64,000 nucleotides of DNA from Eretmocerus hayati (GCA_029851415.1 CM056743.1:26512905-26576904); one strand, 5' to 3'; shown: positions 25,995-39,878, counted from the first letter of the stretch. Numbers and translations: made by a program. The notes: generated by a model from the sequence alone, not told the origin.

Positions 25995-26192
25995 GAAGCC
26001 GCCGCGGCCTCGTGAATAAGGTCCTCGCCTTCGACGCAGCTGGAGTTCGAATTTCGGCCGGCACTAATGTGAATTTTTTTGAGTGCCTTTCGGTGACTTC
26101 GGTGGTTCAGAACCCACCTTAAAAATGCAGATCCCGCAGAATAATCTCAAAGAGAAGTTGAAAATTTGTTGATAAAAAAAAAGAAGAAGACT
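25995..26192 (+). mobile_element. tRNA-derived SINE, copy 2
   Basis: The head begins GAAGCCGCCGCGGCCTCGTG. It has a degenerate A box followed by AATAAGGTCCTCGCCTTCG and a B-box-like AGTTCGAATTTC, then GGCCGGCACTAATGTGAATT. The body aligns with the minus-strand copy at 9766-9960. It ends in an A-rich tail at about 26173-26188. The order tRNA-like head, body, A-rich tail is that of a polymerase III SINE. Confidence 0.75.
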
Positions 26193-26701
26193 TGTAGGTG
26201 TTATTCTTGTAAATGGGAAGAACATTCAATTTTTTCATTGGATTGAATTCGATTATCTCAATTATGATTTTTCTGATGCAGGCTTGTCAGAATTAAACAG
26301 AATTTCGAAGAGCACTTCTTGAGAAGTACCGTGTTTTAATATAAAAAGGCTTGGAGTAGGAGGATGGCTCAAATTTCTGAAAAAAAGGAATGCGAGCGAG
26401 CAACGGACGAATTTTAATACAAATTTTTCATTGTCGATCCGCTAAATCTATTTCAATGAAATCATAAGTAAAATAGTTCGAATACGATATCGCTTAGAAT
26501 CATGTGAAAATAAAATTCTCATTTTTGGGATGGCTTATATTTGAGGTCGGCTAATATATTCTCAATTTTTGATTTACTACGGCTTACTCTCAGAGGATGG
26601 CTTATATTTCCAGCGCATAGTTTATAGCAAGTAGTACACGGTAACACTCACTGGCTCAACAAGATGGCACCTATAATTTCTCATTCATGTGTGGTTATTT
26701 G

Positions 26702-26704
<3 letters not shown>

Positions 26705-26738
<34 letters not shown>
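26705..26738. repeat. Poly(A) tract
   Basis: Thirty-four uninterrupted A residues. It could be the tail of a plus-strand retroposed sequence, but no element could be defined upstream. Confidence 0.95.
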
Positions 26739-26740
<2 letters not shown>

Positions 26741-29700
26741 AGATGCATGCCAATCCAAATGATGAGTAGATTGTAAAAACAAATATCTACGTTTCCACAC
26801 TTAATTTTGATTCACGAAGGATAATAATAATCCAAGGGATATTCCAGATGGAAATAATTTGTAAGATAGAATCACGATGATATGCATGAATGAAGATTTG
26901 AATCTGATCAAACTCACCATCAGTATAAATATATAGACACTCTTCCATCACTCCACTGCAATTTCTCTTTTAGATCCGTAATTTCTGACCACATGTCACA
27001 TTCTCTTTCTCAATTATTCTAGTCCCACCGATACAATATTTCTTTATACACTCATCCATTGCTCTGCAAAGTTGAACCTATCGATTTCAGCTTGGGTTCG
27101 AATCTTCTTCACTATACTACACTGCAGCAGATAGCTTAATCCCCCAGCCGTCCGACTAATCTCACTTAAATCCCTACAGCTCGACTAATGCCGCATCAGT
27201 CTCCTCTTTCCCACTACTCCTTTTCTCTATCTCTTACTTTCAAGAGAAGTCTAATAATGAAGAATGAGCAGCGCTGCGAGGAAACTCGATTTATCGACTT
27301 TTTAATCCTTCTCTAGAAACTTGCTCTTCTTCTTTTTTTTTCAACTCAACTTATCTCCACAAAAATCTACTCGATCTTACAAAGTGTCAATACTGTAAAT
27401 TCCTAAAAATATAGACTTTGATATCACTTTGCAAGCCCTAACCTCAGCTTTATCATCTCAAATTAGGAGATTCAGTCAATTTTTCAAAATTATAAAGATG
27501 CTGAGACAATCATCGGTATGTGAACGAATTTTTTGTTAACATTCATGTGTCAGGGTATTTTTTTCGAGCAAAAAAAACAGAAATGAACTTGAGGCTATCG
27601 ATAAATTACGTAAGAATTTTAGGATGAATAGGGGAAATTGTTCCCAATATCTTAGGCTGCAAATACACATATGAAAAATTTCCCATTCAAAAATCAGTAT
27701 GAAGGGTCAGGATTGAAGCTTGAATACGATATACCTCCTACACGCAATTCATGAATGGTCCCTTAGATGAACCATAGATTCACGATGAATTTCTATCTAT
27801 TCAATCAGTCAATATCAAGATCTATTTATATAAATTTTCCAGTGACATGCAACAACTCAAATCAAGGAAATGAGGGATACGAAGACCCACGTTACGCTTC
27901 CATAACAAAAAAAAAGCTCAACACTCAAATTACACACGTTTGCACATATTTCTAGACGCCTACAAGGTGGTATTACAATAACTACTTGTCGCGAAAATTG
28001 ACTACTATTTCTACGACTACATCAGTACTACACTAGCAGTGGATTACTCTGTGGTGTGTAGCTTACCGTGGTGGGATCTGAGAATAGAACATGTGTCGAG
28101 AAGAGCTTGTACCATGAAAGAAAGAGAGAGCAAACATACCCCAAACGCTTTACCACCGTATAACGGTTAAGTCTTTCAGATCACATATGTAGTATTAGTG
28201 GTTTCGAGAAGCGCCACCGGCGCGGCGCGGCGGCGTCTGCTTGCACCAAGTACATCTCTTTCAGATGGTTGTGGTATATATATACATGGAAAGCTTCACC
28301 TATAGCGTAAATATTTCATGCAGCTGCGCGAGAGATTAAGCCAGAGTTGAGCGGATTAACGGAAAAGCTGCGGCCTTCCAGTAAGTGTGCAAGCTCTCGC
28401 TCGAGTGAGAGAGTAAAAGAACGCAAAGTCTATCTACCTAGTATGGCTTCCTTTTCCTCCTTTCATTTTTTTTCCTCTTTTATTTCGCCTTCGTCTGTAG
28501 CTTTTTGAGCTTTTTGAATCTAACGATATTGGGGGATTCTAGCTATATCTTTCTGTGTTAGTGTCGATATGAACTAATACCCTCATCTCAGTTAGACTGT
28601 ACGCATCGAACTTTGAGGAGGTTATGTCTACTGGTGCTGTCCAAAGAGAGTAATAATCTCTTTCGATTCGAGGGAAATTTCATTTTCGATTGATACGTTT
28701 GAATGTGAGGTTATTTATAGGGGATTATCCAAAGCTCATCGATGTACTGCTACAATTCTATCGTCGACGATATGAAAACAAGCAATGTGCAGGTTAGGAA
28801 TCGATTGGAAAAAATCGACAGCCGTCGAAGCTATTCATTATAACACCATCGACACGTGCGATAAAGATTTTATCCGTATAAGTATAATATAAAAGTCACG
28901 AGGTTAACCTATTTTTCTCACCACAACAATCCATGTTGTAAAAGGATGTGGTGATCATAATCATGTCAATTTTAGTCGATTAGGCGGTTGCGGCTGCTTG
29001 CAGCAGATTTACAAAGTAGAAGAAAAAAAAATCAATTTCTTGGAAATGAGCGAGTCGGTTGATCGTAAAGCTCGTGTTAATGGTTGCAAGCTCGGTTCAA
29101 GTTAAGCTAACCAAGGTGGTGGTCGTGGTGCTATACTACTCAGGTGTTACGTATATGAGCAATAAAAAAAAGCTAGGAAGAATGAGAGGGTGAGAAAAAA
29201 AAAGTCTAGAACACTAGAGAGACGGTTTGCTGATGCCTGAGGCGGCGGCATCGTCTAACAGTGGCTCTGCTTGCATGGGCAATTTAGTATATAACGTAGC
29301 TTAGACTGAGCATATACCAAGTGTGCAATGTCGCGTGTCGTAAAACACCTTAGTAGCATGGCTGCACCAAGTCGACTGATTTATTCTTCAACCATTTTGT
29401 GAAGCCGAGACACTGCTGATAAGACGACGCTTCTGAGATATATTTTTCAAGATCACGGGATTGTAAATTGAATTCATTGAGTTTTTTTTTTCAAATCTAT
29501 TTGGTTGGTGATCGTGAGGGGATTTAATCTTCTATTTACATCTCTGGTCTATCATGAGGTTTGATCATTTGGTGAATTAATGGTTACCTTCATTTGTTCG
29601 GTTATGATGATGTCAACTCTATTTCTTAGTCATTTTTCTGGTCGACCTGGGCTAGTGGGTCAAGCTCTCGGAAAGTCAATCCTATTAGTATATAAAAAAC

Positions 29701-30459
29701 CGTAGTTATTTGGTAATATCACCTCAACCCTCCAATGACGTTTCGTCAATTAATTTAGCTCTATGAAACGAGACTGACAATGAAATTGATGGAATGGATT
29801 CCTGGTTGCCGAAATTGTGTTGACTCTTGAGTTTCAGGGATAGTACCCTGAACAGAGTTAGTCTTGATGATATTCAATTTGAGCTAATAGCTTACTGATC
29901 ATACTCATTTGCTATTTGAAAGTTTCAATTGGGTTCTTCAAATTCAACGTCATCATTACAAACTGTCCTAATCAATTTGAACCTTCACCATGCATTGAGA
30001 AACGCCCGACATCAAAAATTGATGCGATCCGCTCCACGTATGAGGAACAATACTCGATTTTCATCAGAAAGTGTAGTTTCCGCAGCAAAATTGGAAAAGG
30101 CAACATCAAGTTTGAGTATTCCTGCAACAAAATTTCTTTATTGACGTGAGAAGAATTAGTGTCGTAGCTATAAAGATTGCAGCCGAAATCTCCATAAAAT
30201 ATCTAGTGTCTGCCCCAGCTGCAGCGATTCTATCTAAAAATTAGTTCGATATCTGTAAAATTCAATGACGAAAATCTCTCATCAGAGTGCGGTTCTGCAA
30301 TTCGAGGTGATACGATAATGGAACATATCCTCGATAAACGACACATAAACGCGTTTTGAGGTATCGTGGAAGTTATTGTATTGTGTGATTGGAGACATAT
30401 CTTCAGAAATATGAAATTGAAATTTTTACCAGAATACATGCAAAGAATTCTTGTGACTC
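26739..30459. other. 3.7-kb stretch without a supported gene
   Basis: Mostly AT-rich. A GC-rich patch lies at about 28215-28245. GCAAGCTC occurs at 28389 and 29086. A run of T lies near 29485. No open frame, tRNA or repeat family copy could be supported. Confidence 0.5.
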
Positions 30460-30788
30460 ACAAGGAGAGCACTAGGTCTGCGGAACACAGGTCTTAATAA
30501 AACGCTGGGAATCATCTTGTTTTGGTGGAAGATGGAGGTATCTCCAAAGAATTTAGTCCCATCGGCTTCATATCGTGAGATATAGCTGAAGAGATTAACA
30601 TTGGCATATAGGCCTATGTTAAAAAGCCACATATATAGATATACTAACAATGCTAACCTCCATAGCTGTATCTTGGGACAGAAGGCCCATTGGACTTAAC
30701 CCTTGGAGATACCTTCATTCTTCACCAAAACAAGATGATTCCCAGAATTTGGGACTAATCCAGGTTCCACAAGGTTGGACCTCTCCTC
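30460..30788. mobile_element. Foldback element with AATCATCTTGTTTTGGTG arms
   Basis: Arms of about 120 bp (30460-30580 and 30665-30788) are inverted copies. Both carry CTGGGAATCATCTTG, TTTTGGTG and GGTATCTCCAA at matching positions. Total length is about 329 bp with no coding capacity. It is the uninterrupted relative of the arms at 55090-55262 and 59615-59765. Confidence 0.8.
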
Positions 30789-33565
30789 GCCAGTCCGGCA
30801 TACTATGATTCTAATAATTTGATCAGAAGTAGTTACATCAACAGATGAATATGGCATGCGACTGCCTGTTCATGGTAGTCACCAATATGACTTCTTACGA
30901 TGGTCATGTTTCATATAGTTGATCCATCAATCGAAAGAAGTATGTTGGACAACATCTTGATAGGGATAAAAATGAGACACACCTTGTGATTACCATTCCG
31001 AGTATGCATTTGCATTCCAGAAATTGAAATACATACGGAGGTATTTCTCCACTAATGAGGTCTTTTTCCACTTGAGAATTTTAGTACTATCATCAACAAG
31101 TTTCAGAAAAAACTTGAAAAAAAATTTTCAGAGAAACGAGGCTGGGGGTGGAACTTGGACCAAGTGAGACAATTTGCTCAAAATGATGCCTCAATAAAGC
31201 TGGTTGTGGAATCTGATCTGAAGCCGAATACCTCTTTGGCATGCGAACCTCAAAAATCTCTCAGCAAACTACAATCACACCCAGTTCTGCAAGGAAATCG
31301 CTCAACAACCACATCAGATCCACTTCATCGTCCACATCAACAAACGTTCACAAACCAAACTGCTCTCCAAAACTAACCTCTAAACCATGCCACCACTATA
31401 TACTAAAGAATGCCAGTAGGCAAACGAGTATACACTATCTACCACCCCCATACCTTCCAAACCGCATTTCCAAGCACGCAGGGGTCAGTTCCATAGACTA
31501 TACCACCACCTTTACCACTAAAACATCCCAGGGCAGCCAAACGGCTATGTAACCCATAGATACCTAACCTCACTCCACCAGCTACTAACACCCAATGACA
31601 TCAGGTCTCTCGTTGCTCACGTAAGCCCACGTGATATCTCTCCAAGTCGTCGTAAGGTTTGGGGGGTTTCCTCTAGTAGTATTATATGAATGGTTTCCGT
31701 GTGCTCGATAAAACTGTCCTAGCCAAATTTACAGTGGCACTGGTCTACACTCGATCGAGAGAGACACACGAGTGTCGCGTGCGTCAAGGTAGTTATCGTC
31801 GTGAATCGATATCCTTATACTATACAAGTCCAATCCCATTTTCAACCTCATCAGACAGTATACACTAAAGGCTTATTCCATATAAATTTGCTCTACACAC
31901 GCATTTGCATATCGAGAAAAGGGCTCTATCACGCGTGAATCCGTTTTGAGGTTATGTACGAATATTCTACTAACTGATTCTCAGTAATTGCACGGGCCAG
32001 ACGAAACGAAACGAAGCGACGGACGTCGTCTACTAAGGTATTAGTTTGTACCTTATACGATGATGGTATATTTTAGAGAGTAAAGGAAGGAAATGCGACT
32101 GAGCGTTAGAACGGGACTCTGGAGAGAGAAAGGGAAGTGCTAGTTTTGCGGGTGGCAATATTGCTCTCTGTCGCCAGAAGCGTCCCCGTCCCTTGAGCTC
32201 TCGACTGTACATAGAATATAGTACAGAGACACGTGGCCTTCGACGACGACGACGACTACGTTGGACTCGTCGTTATCCCTTGTTAGCCATAACAAGCTGC
32301 CTGATGGTAACATGTATAGTGAGTTCGGTGTGAGCGATGCCACCCTCGAGATGCAAGAAGAAGAGACTTAGTAGCCCTAGACTCTCGCGACGACTGTTCG
32401 TTACGTATTTATGAATTAACCGAGTGGGAAAGTGTGTATATGTTTGTTATATGCGTGTAAGGTACATCGTGCAATTTCTTATTTGAACGCTTGCTGCTAG
32501 CTCGTTATCTTGCCGCCGACGCTGTGGGTGGTATGATGCATTTGACACTTGTCGTGGATCACGCCATGCTTTTACAGAGTTTGGGGGATGATGATAATTT
32601 TTGCATTTAAGTCAGGATGTGTGGTCCATAATTAAATGTGCTAAGAGGCTATGAGCAAATTCAAAAATGTAGAGCTTTTACCCCAAATGCTGTTACAATT
32701 GAAGAAGTTTCGATTAATATGTTTGTTCTTTGAACTACAGGACGGTGGATGAATCCTGAGATTCTGATTTGAATTGCTAAATTCAACCGGTTGCTGATGA
32801 GACACAATCTGGAAAGTGAATGTTTTCAAGTGTTATTTTTCATCGACAAGAATTGGGCAGTAAATTCTGTGTACTCCAACATGTATCAAAGTTACACAAT
32901 TTCGCTTCGACCATAGAACTTGAAAACACATCTCACATGAAAATTCCGATGATTCAAACTTTGCCGAATCATAAGAGAATCGAAGAAAAGTGGGAATAAC
33001 TCGGCCGCGGGAATCTCCTCACCCATAATATACGCACATTTTTATTCCCATCTTTCTCCGATTCTGTTGCAATTTGGGCTTAACGACGAGTGGGCGAATC
33101 TAAGTTAGATGGTAACAAATATTTGTCTACTCGTTATTGAGTATAAATCGCAAGAGCATCGCAATAAAATGGGAATGACTTTCAGCTTGCATGGTGACCG
33201 CACCGCGACACTGGCGAATTCTTGGACTTTTCAATGAATACTTAATGCATCGTTCATCTATGGAGGAACGCCAATTTTTCGTTTCATTAGAATTATTAAA
33301 CATGCTGAATTCACGATATTCTAAGAATTTACGGAGATGAGCATTTGAGAAATCGGTAATCGACATCTTCTTAAGACTCAGACCCGAGTACCAATAAATT
33401 GGAGCCGGATTGTTACAATAAGGATCTTCCAAATAAATTTCAGAGGTGAACATATCGTGTCTTTACAGACCTAAAAATGGAAAATAATCCTCATTCAGGC
33501 CTATAAATGAAAAAGAAGTGCTTGCAAAGTGACACTTACAAGGGGAATTTAGAGGGTGCGGTTAG
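30789..33565. other. 2.8-kb stretch without a supported gene
   Basis: Contains a CGA/GAC tract at about 32236-32256. A minus-strand ATG frame of 108 codons at 33127-33453 shows no recognisable motif. Nothing else could be supported. Confidence 0.5.
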
Positions 33566-33812
33566 CCAATCACCCCCAAAATATTTTTACCATTTGGTAC
33601 TACTTAGAATATGAAGAATCCAGAGTAACTCCATCAATTGGGCCTTTTGTTCAGAGCTATAAGCAAAAAAGTAAGCATTGCCAGTATATCCATATATATC
33701 ACTTTCTAACATGGGCCTGATGCTATAGGCTGTAGTTTTTGACGGACTTACTCTGGATTCTCCAAGTTCTAGGTGGTACGAGACTGTGGAAAAATTTTGG
33801 ATGCGATTATAG
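33566..33812. mobile_element. Foldback element with GAATCCAGAGTAA arms
   Basis: Left arm TGGTACTACTTAGAA and GAATCCAGAGTAACTCC; reversed right arm CGTACCACCTAGAACTTGG and GAATCCAGAGTAAGTCC. Pairing extends outwards through CCAAAAT-type words. The right edge has a small direct repeat of GCGATTATAG. No coding capacity; target duplication not defined. Confidence 0.65.
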
Positions 33813-36800
33813 GATTAATGCTGCGATTATAGAAAAATTGAGCAATCAAAAAGAAAGATTTTGGGCTTGATACATTTAAACTAAAAATACCGCTCTTTCA
33901 ACATAAGAAAATTCTGAGGAAGTCACTTTTACGATTTCACCCCACAGGGAAATCAAGCTTGCGAAGTTATCACATGGAATATTGAACATAATCATTTTAT
34001 GCCTCGACCACAAAATCTGGTTTAACTCAAAATTCATGGGTTCAATTCAGACTAAACTATCGATAAAGATGAGGAAAGATTCTAACTTTTGAACCCCCTC
34101 ACATTCTCCACCTCGAAAAAGTTCAAAACCTCACTAAACCCCCAAAAGTATCAAATCCAATAAAATATTCCATCGATCATCAAATGGTGAAAACTCAATT
34201 CCAAGACAATTTCGACCAAATTTGTAATCACGATGTCAGCAAGCTCTCATAAAATTTTACCAGAGAAATATCTTCTAGTAAGGACTAAAATCAGCCAGAT
34301 TCGCATTCGGCAAATCCTTCAAAAGCTCTCTCGTCTGTCACCATCTCATTTCGCACACTCTCGGGACACTTTCTCATAGAAATAGAGCAAGTGCAAAATT
34401 GGCCGGGGTTCGTCATCGTGGCGTTTCCTTCGTGAAATGACATTTGAGATTCTCAAGGAAGAACGCGGCTCAAGGAATTTTAGCTTCTCAGGAAGAGACC
34501 ACCCCTTACGCGCTCTGACGGAAACTCGTCGGGTAACGATCAGTAGCCTGTGAAGACGACTACGACGATGACTACGTCGACGTTTATCGGTGAAACGCAG
34601 CAGAGAGTCTGTGGCGTGATAAAAATAATGGTTCCCCCCTCTCCCTCTATCTCTTTTCTAAATTCGCTCAAATACCTTACTACACTAAGACACGCACACA
34701 CACCTTATTCCTTCAAAACCATCGAGAAAATAGTAAAATGAGAGTGAGTGAGGAAGAAGATCAGGTTTTGCCTAATGAAATTTTTATGTTCCGCCGGAGA
34801 CGCATCCTAGCTTTTCAAACTGTGTTTTCTTACCCTTGAAATGACGACCGACGACGACGACGTAGAGGCAGAATCAGCACTAGTATATAGTGGTAGAGAG
34901 CCAACGTATTATCATCCGGAAATGTTGGCTCATTCCTTTTGCTCCACGACATTTCCTTTCATCTATACTATGAACGAACGAATATATATATATATAGACG
35001 TCATTTGCTTCTTCTTCGTCTCGTCGTCGTCGTCTTCTTCTTATGGTGAATCGAAGGAAGACGACCGAATGATCGACGACTTGGTATTCGTCAAAAAGTT
35101 TATAAATCCAAGAAAAGAGAGCCGAGGAGAGAGTATACTCTATAGATGGTGGCACAGCTTGCATGAGCGTTGCAAAATCTCACGGGACGTACGAGACGAC
35201 GACGACGACGGGTATAGGTAATGCTGTGCTGTTGAACTATAAGGTAAGGGTAGGGTAATGTTATTTAAGGAATTCTGCAGTCGTTGGGGTAGGAAAAATA
35301 CTCGTCGATCGCGATAGAATTTGCAGGTTGATTTTCGAAGAGAAAAAAAAGAGGAAAATTAGACGACAATACTAGAAAAATACTGCTCATTGCCCAAGGG
35401 AAAATCTTTCACCAAAAAAATCAAGCTTGGTATTTTTACGTGAATTGAGAATTGGTTGGGAGATTTTTAGGTGCTACGCAGTGTCACTGTGAAAAAAACA
35501 GTCTGGAATACAGCTTTGAGGAACTTTTAAGGGATTTTTTAATTATAACAGAGAATTTCGTCTTCTTATAGGGATTGGACATGGTTATCGGGGTGCCTGC
35601 AAACAGGCGTAAAATGGTTATCGTTTAGTATAGCTTTAGCACTGGTAGGGTTGAAACTTTGGTATTATTCGAGTCATTGTTCACTTAGTCTGACACGAAA
35701 CACTTATGCTTGGACCTGGTCTACCCGCTCTTGCGTTTGAAGGATGACCAACAATGACCGGGAAAAGTAAAAAACATACACCCAATGCTAAATCCATACC
35801 CACAGGCAGCCATCTTTGAGGAATAAACGCCTGCATGACGGCAACCCGACAAGGATGTCCAATCTCTATATGTGTATAGCAATGAATTGCGAAATTAATT
35901 TTCCTTCGGCCTTCCCTGAAATTTCCTTGTCGAAATCAGAAATGTCACAGAAGTGCCGCAATGAGTCTTGGAGTTGTACTGCACCAGTGCTAGGTTGGTC
36001 TTCTCAATGGAGTTTTGGGGAAACACTCTGCTTCAAAGAATTCTGATCTCGACAAAATCTATTCCTTATTGAGAAAAAAATAAAAAAATAATAAAAATCA
36101 TCCGATCTGGAATCTGGAATTCTTCCACCGTATGTGGGGAGATACACTACTTTTGAAAAACCCTGTATATTTAGGTATACTGTAATGCATATGTTATAAG
36201 CTGTTAGCTCGGAACCATTCGAGCGTTAGGATCTATGATTTTTTATGTCTTCTTTTGGTGCTAAGAGAAGACTATTCCCAAAATTTCAGCCAAATCCGTG
36301 ATACGGATCTGAAAGTTTTTCCTGGTAAATATCTTCAATTCAATTCCAACATTCTCGTTCCAATAACACTAAGCTAAAGATAAATCAGCTCGGTTAGCAA
36401 AATTCGCAAGTAATCCAACGAACCCTTATTGACGCTGTACTCGGGCAGCGTGAGTTATTATGCTCTGCGATGATACTTCGGCACAGGCATCGAGGAGGTT
36501 AGTAATATCAACAGTGATGAGGTTAGCAAAAATGGCTTTGATGCTGTCATAGCTGAATTATTTCTTTTGCGTGGTTATGTCCATGGATATTTTATTCTGT
36601 CTGCGAAGGGATCACTAAAAAAATTGAGTCTAAAAAATATTTGCCAGCATAAAGCGCGAGTAAAAGTATGTACGGAAGGAAGAGAGTATATCATCAGAAA
36701 TGTAAGATGATTATTCAGCACTATGTTTAGAATTTCTAGTCGATGCGGCATAAAAAATTACATCGCGTAGAGAAAGAAGTAGAGAAAAAAATATATAGTA

Positions 36801-38260
36801 TGACTGAAAGTGAAGTATAGTTGCGGTGTCATACACACTTGTATGAAAACCGTAAACGTTACATGCTCACGTATTATTATTAAATTCACAGAGTTGCAAG
36901 GCGTAGCAATTATACACTTAAATGTGGTGCATTATACTACATACTAGTATAGTATAAGAGACTCGCGACTATAATATGATGCGGTAAATATAAAAGACCG
37001 TGTAAAATGAGAAAGAGAGCGTCATTCATAAACCGCGAAACGAGAGTGATGTCTCAACACAAAAAATCGTTTTTTTTTTCATATAGGACTTCTATTTCAT
37101 TACACATCCAACTGTGAACGTTTGAACAACTTTTTCTAATGACAATGGTGTATCGTGGAGAATCATTATGAAGGAAAATTGGCGTGTAATTATAAAATTT
37201 GCAAATCGATTAATAATAAGCATGTTGTGATGAGTAAATGTAATGATTTTCGAAGTGGCAAGTGAACCCTAGCAGACAATGTATTTCAGATAGGAATGGA
37301 CGCTTGTCGACATTTTAAAATATAGAAGGGTAGACTTGATGCATTCATCCGTGGTATTTTGGCTCTGTGTAGTCAAGGTTGACACCACAATTCGACTAGC
37401 CCAGTGAATGCAAAACCCAGTATATGATTCTGGTGTTTTGAACATTCAATACTAATCTTCTCCCTTTTCTGTTTCTTACTTCTCCAATCTCGCTATCAAA
37501 AAAATGGACCTCTTTCGGAGGACGATTTGTGTGCCCCCAGAATATTCGGGAAGTTTCTTAGATTTTCCTGATATTTTTTCACAGATTTATCAAAAAATAT
37601 TGGAGACAAAGTTTATCAGTACATTTAACTCTATGATTAAATCATCCTCTGAGTTTAGAAATGAAAAGAAATCGTGTATTTGTTAGTGGCTGCAAGCTCG
37701 AACATGTTACTACTGAATCAGTAAAAAAAAATTTCTTGTCATCGATTTTGTGAAAAATTCAAGATACCTTGCAGACATTGAGTTCACCTTAACTTTTTCA
37801 AGGGTTAACAAGTGACACAAAACACCAACATTATCACGTATAAAACATAACACCAGCCAACTTTTCAATTTTCCTTTCTTCTCTTCCTCAATCCTTATAC
37901 ACTTTAATCCACTTATTTAATGAAGCAAAAACATCACAAGCTAATCGAGGTAGCAGAGATTACAGGCTACATTACCACATGCGCTTACACCAAACTTCTC
38001 TAAAACAACTCGCGGGAAAATTCAAATTCACACATCCGAACATCCAACTAGAGAAACCGTCTAGGGACACATTCAAATTCAATTAACCTGCCACACATTT
38101 CGGACTCTACTAATTCACCTATACAGAAACTACATATACACACACACACACATGAAAGGGTTGAGTGAAAATAAATTCCCTCGTGTGTATCAGCGCGCAT
38201 CACAGCCACATAGCCATCAGACCTATAAACTGAGATACAGTTAGCCGGCTATAGCCAAGC
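33813..38260. other. 4.4-kb stretch without a supported gene
   Basis: A plus-strand frame at 34841-35221 (126 codons) begins and ends with Asp runs derived from GAC repeats and contains a Ser run from TCG/TCT repeats. I regard it as microsatellite-driven. GCAAGCTC occurs at 34239 and 37692. The rest is AT-rich and featureless. Confidence 0.5.
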
Positions 38261-38290
38261 AGACAGACAGATAGATAGACAGACAGATAG
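38261..38290. repeat. (GACA)/(GATA) tetranucleotide microsatellite
   Basis: Interspersed AGAC and AGAT units. A CA run lies about 110 bp upstream (near 38140) and a GT run near 38828-38848. Confidence 0.9.
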
Positions 38291-39315
38291 AAACGGAGTA
38301 GTAGTAGTTGGACAAAACTCTTGCAAATAGCAGATGATGATAGTTGGCCTCCCGCGCACGACGAAAACCCAATTAGTCAATTTGCCAGGTTAGGATCACC
38401 GTATATATTTTCCGGAAGACTACCGAAAACAGCGCTGGGACAAATTAGCTTTTTGTGAGTTTAGAAACATGGTTTTCAATGTGTTATATATGTAGTAAAG
38501 GTGTGGAGAAAGCGAGTTTTGAGAGTGTTACCTTTAGAGGTTAGAATCCTAATACGAATGGTAGTAGTATCAAACTCGAGTTAGGCGAGTTTGGTAGTAT
38601 GGGAAATCATTGCCCGAAATTTCGAGTTTGAGATCTGAAAGGCTGTGTTGTATGTAGCTATCTGATTTTGACCACATGGTTCTGAGAATGGTAAGGAAGT
38701 GAGACTATGGAGCCAGAGATAATTAATCAAGTGAGTTAGTGGTTAAGAGGTAAGGGGGGATGGATGCATTTTGTAAACTCGAGCATGCAACTTATCAATC
38801 AGGGCGACCTTCGTGTGTATTATTCTATGTGTGTGTGTGTGTGTGTTTGTGAGTATGTATAAAGAGAGGCTATAGTTGTTCTCAATTCAGTTAGTCGATA
38901 AATTGCTCTTGATTCAAGGAAAGTTGAAAAGAATGACTGTTATGTACGGAATGCATAGAAGATACTTTCTGTGTTGTTCTACAAAAGTACATAAATATTT
39001 CAAACTTTGATTACCAAGTGTCTGTAAGCTTTGAAAATAGTGAATTATTAAGTAAATGAGAGGCTATTGACAATGCAGATTGTATTAGATGTGGCCGTAA
39101 GTGTGTGATTGTTTAGTACTGCGGTTCACAGATATCGATTGATTGATCGATTGTGGATTGATTGGTATGAGCTGTTTTTTAGATGGTATTATACCAACCA
39201 CAGTCTTGACTGACTGTCCTGGTTGAGGTTCCAATGACTTTTCATGAAAGCCATAAAAATTGCATATTTGAAATCAAAATGGATACTCAGTAGGGTTTTA
39301 AAGTAGGTACTAGCT

Positions 39316-39442
39316 CCCTGGTAGAAATTCATCCTAATGTAACACATTATTAGCCATAAAGTGGCCATTTTCAGCCAAAATTGGACAAAATAGCCATTTT
39401 ATGTCTATTAATGTGTTACATCGAAGTAAATTTCTACCAGGG
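39316..39442. mobile_element. CCCTGGTAGAAATT foldback MITE, copy 2
   Basis: Near-identical to 2520-2647, in the same orientation. CT lies directly outside both ends, again compatible with a 2-bp target-site duplication. The differing flanks show that the two copies are independent insertions, not a segmental duplication. Confidence 0.85.
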
Positions 39443-39514
39443 CTAGAAACGCTAAGATCTTCCATCGAATATGTCGAAAACTTGAAAGAAAAAACAAGTA
39501 CAGCACCTCTTTTA

Positions 39515-39546
<32 letters not shown>
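39515..39546. repeat. (TG)n microsatellite
   Basis: About 15 TG units. It encodes alternating Cys-Val on the plus strand and yields a spurious open frame. Confidence 0.95.
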
Positions 39547-39547
<1 letters not shown>

Positions 39548-39805
39548 CTCGGGTATGATGATGTATTGCGACTCTCAATATTGATTTTCTCGATTGTTAT
39601 TTGACAAGAGAATATATTTCATGATTCAGAGAATTGCCTTGAGTCTAGAAAACGAAATAGTATATTACGTATCGAGTGCCAAAAAACTTTGTTCTTTGCG
39701 ATAAGTTTGTTTGCGATTAAGTTTGTCGGCTTCGCCGACGTCCAGTATGGTTTTCACGAAGAAAAACGTTTTCCACACGAGATACGTAATGTGTTTTACA
39801 TGATA

Positions 39806-39878
39806 GTAGCGTAGAAACATTTGTTTCCAGGCTTTCTCGCCAAGCGAGGACGCCTGGAAACAGATGTTTCTACGCTAC
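39806..39878. repeat. 27-bp-arm hairpin
   Basis: Arms 39806-39832 and 39852-39878 begin GTAGCGTAGAAACAT and pair with a single mismatch. The 19-bp loop itself holds a CTCGCCAAGCGAG stem. Upstream, ATTACGTATCGAGTG at about 39664 pairs with CACGAGATACGTAAT at about 39776, forming a second hairpin. Together they look like a decayed compound foldback element. Confidence 0.8.

Noticed and set aside
27088..27105. GGGTTCGAATCTT, B-box-like
   Set aside because: Upstream sequence has no A box and no cloverleaf can be drawn.
34841..35221. 126-codon frame with Asp and Ser runs
   Set aside because: Runs derive from GAC and TCG/TCT repeats, with a matching open frame on the other strand. No domain.
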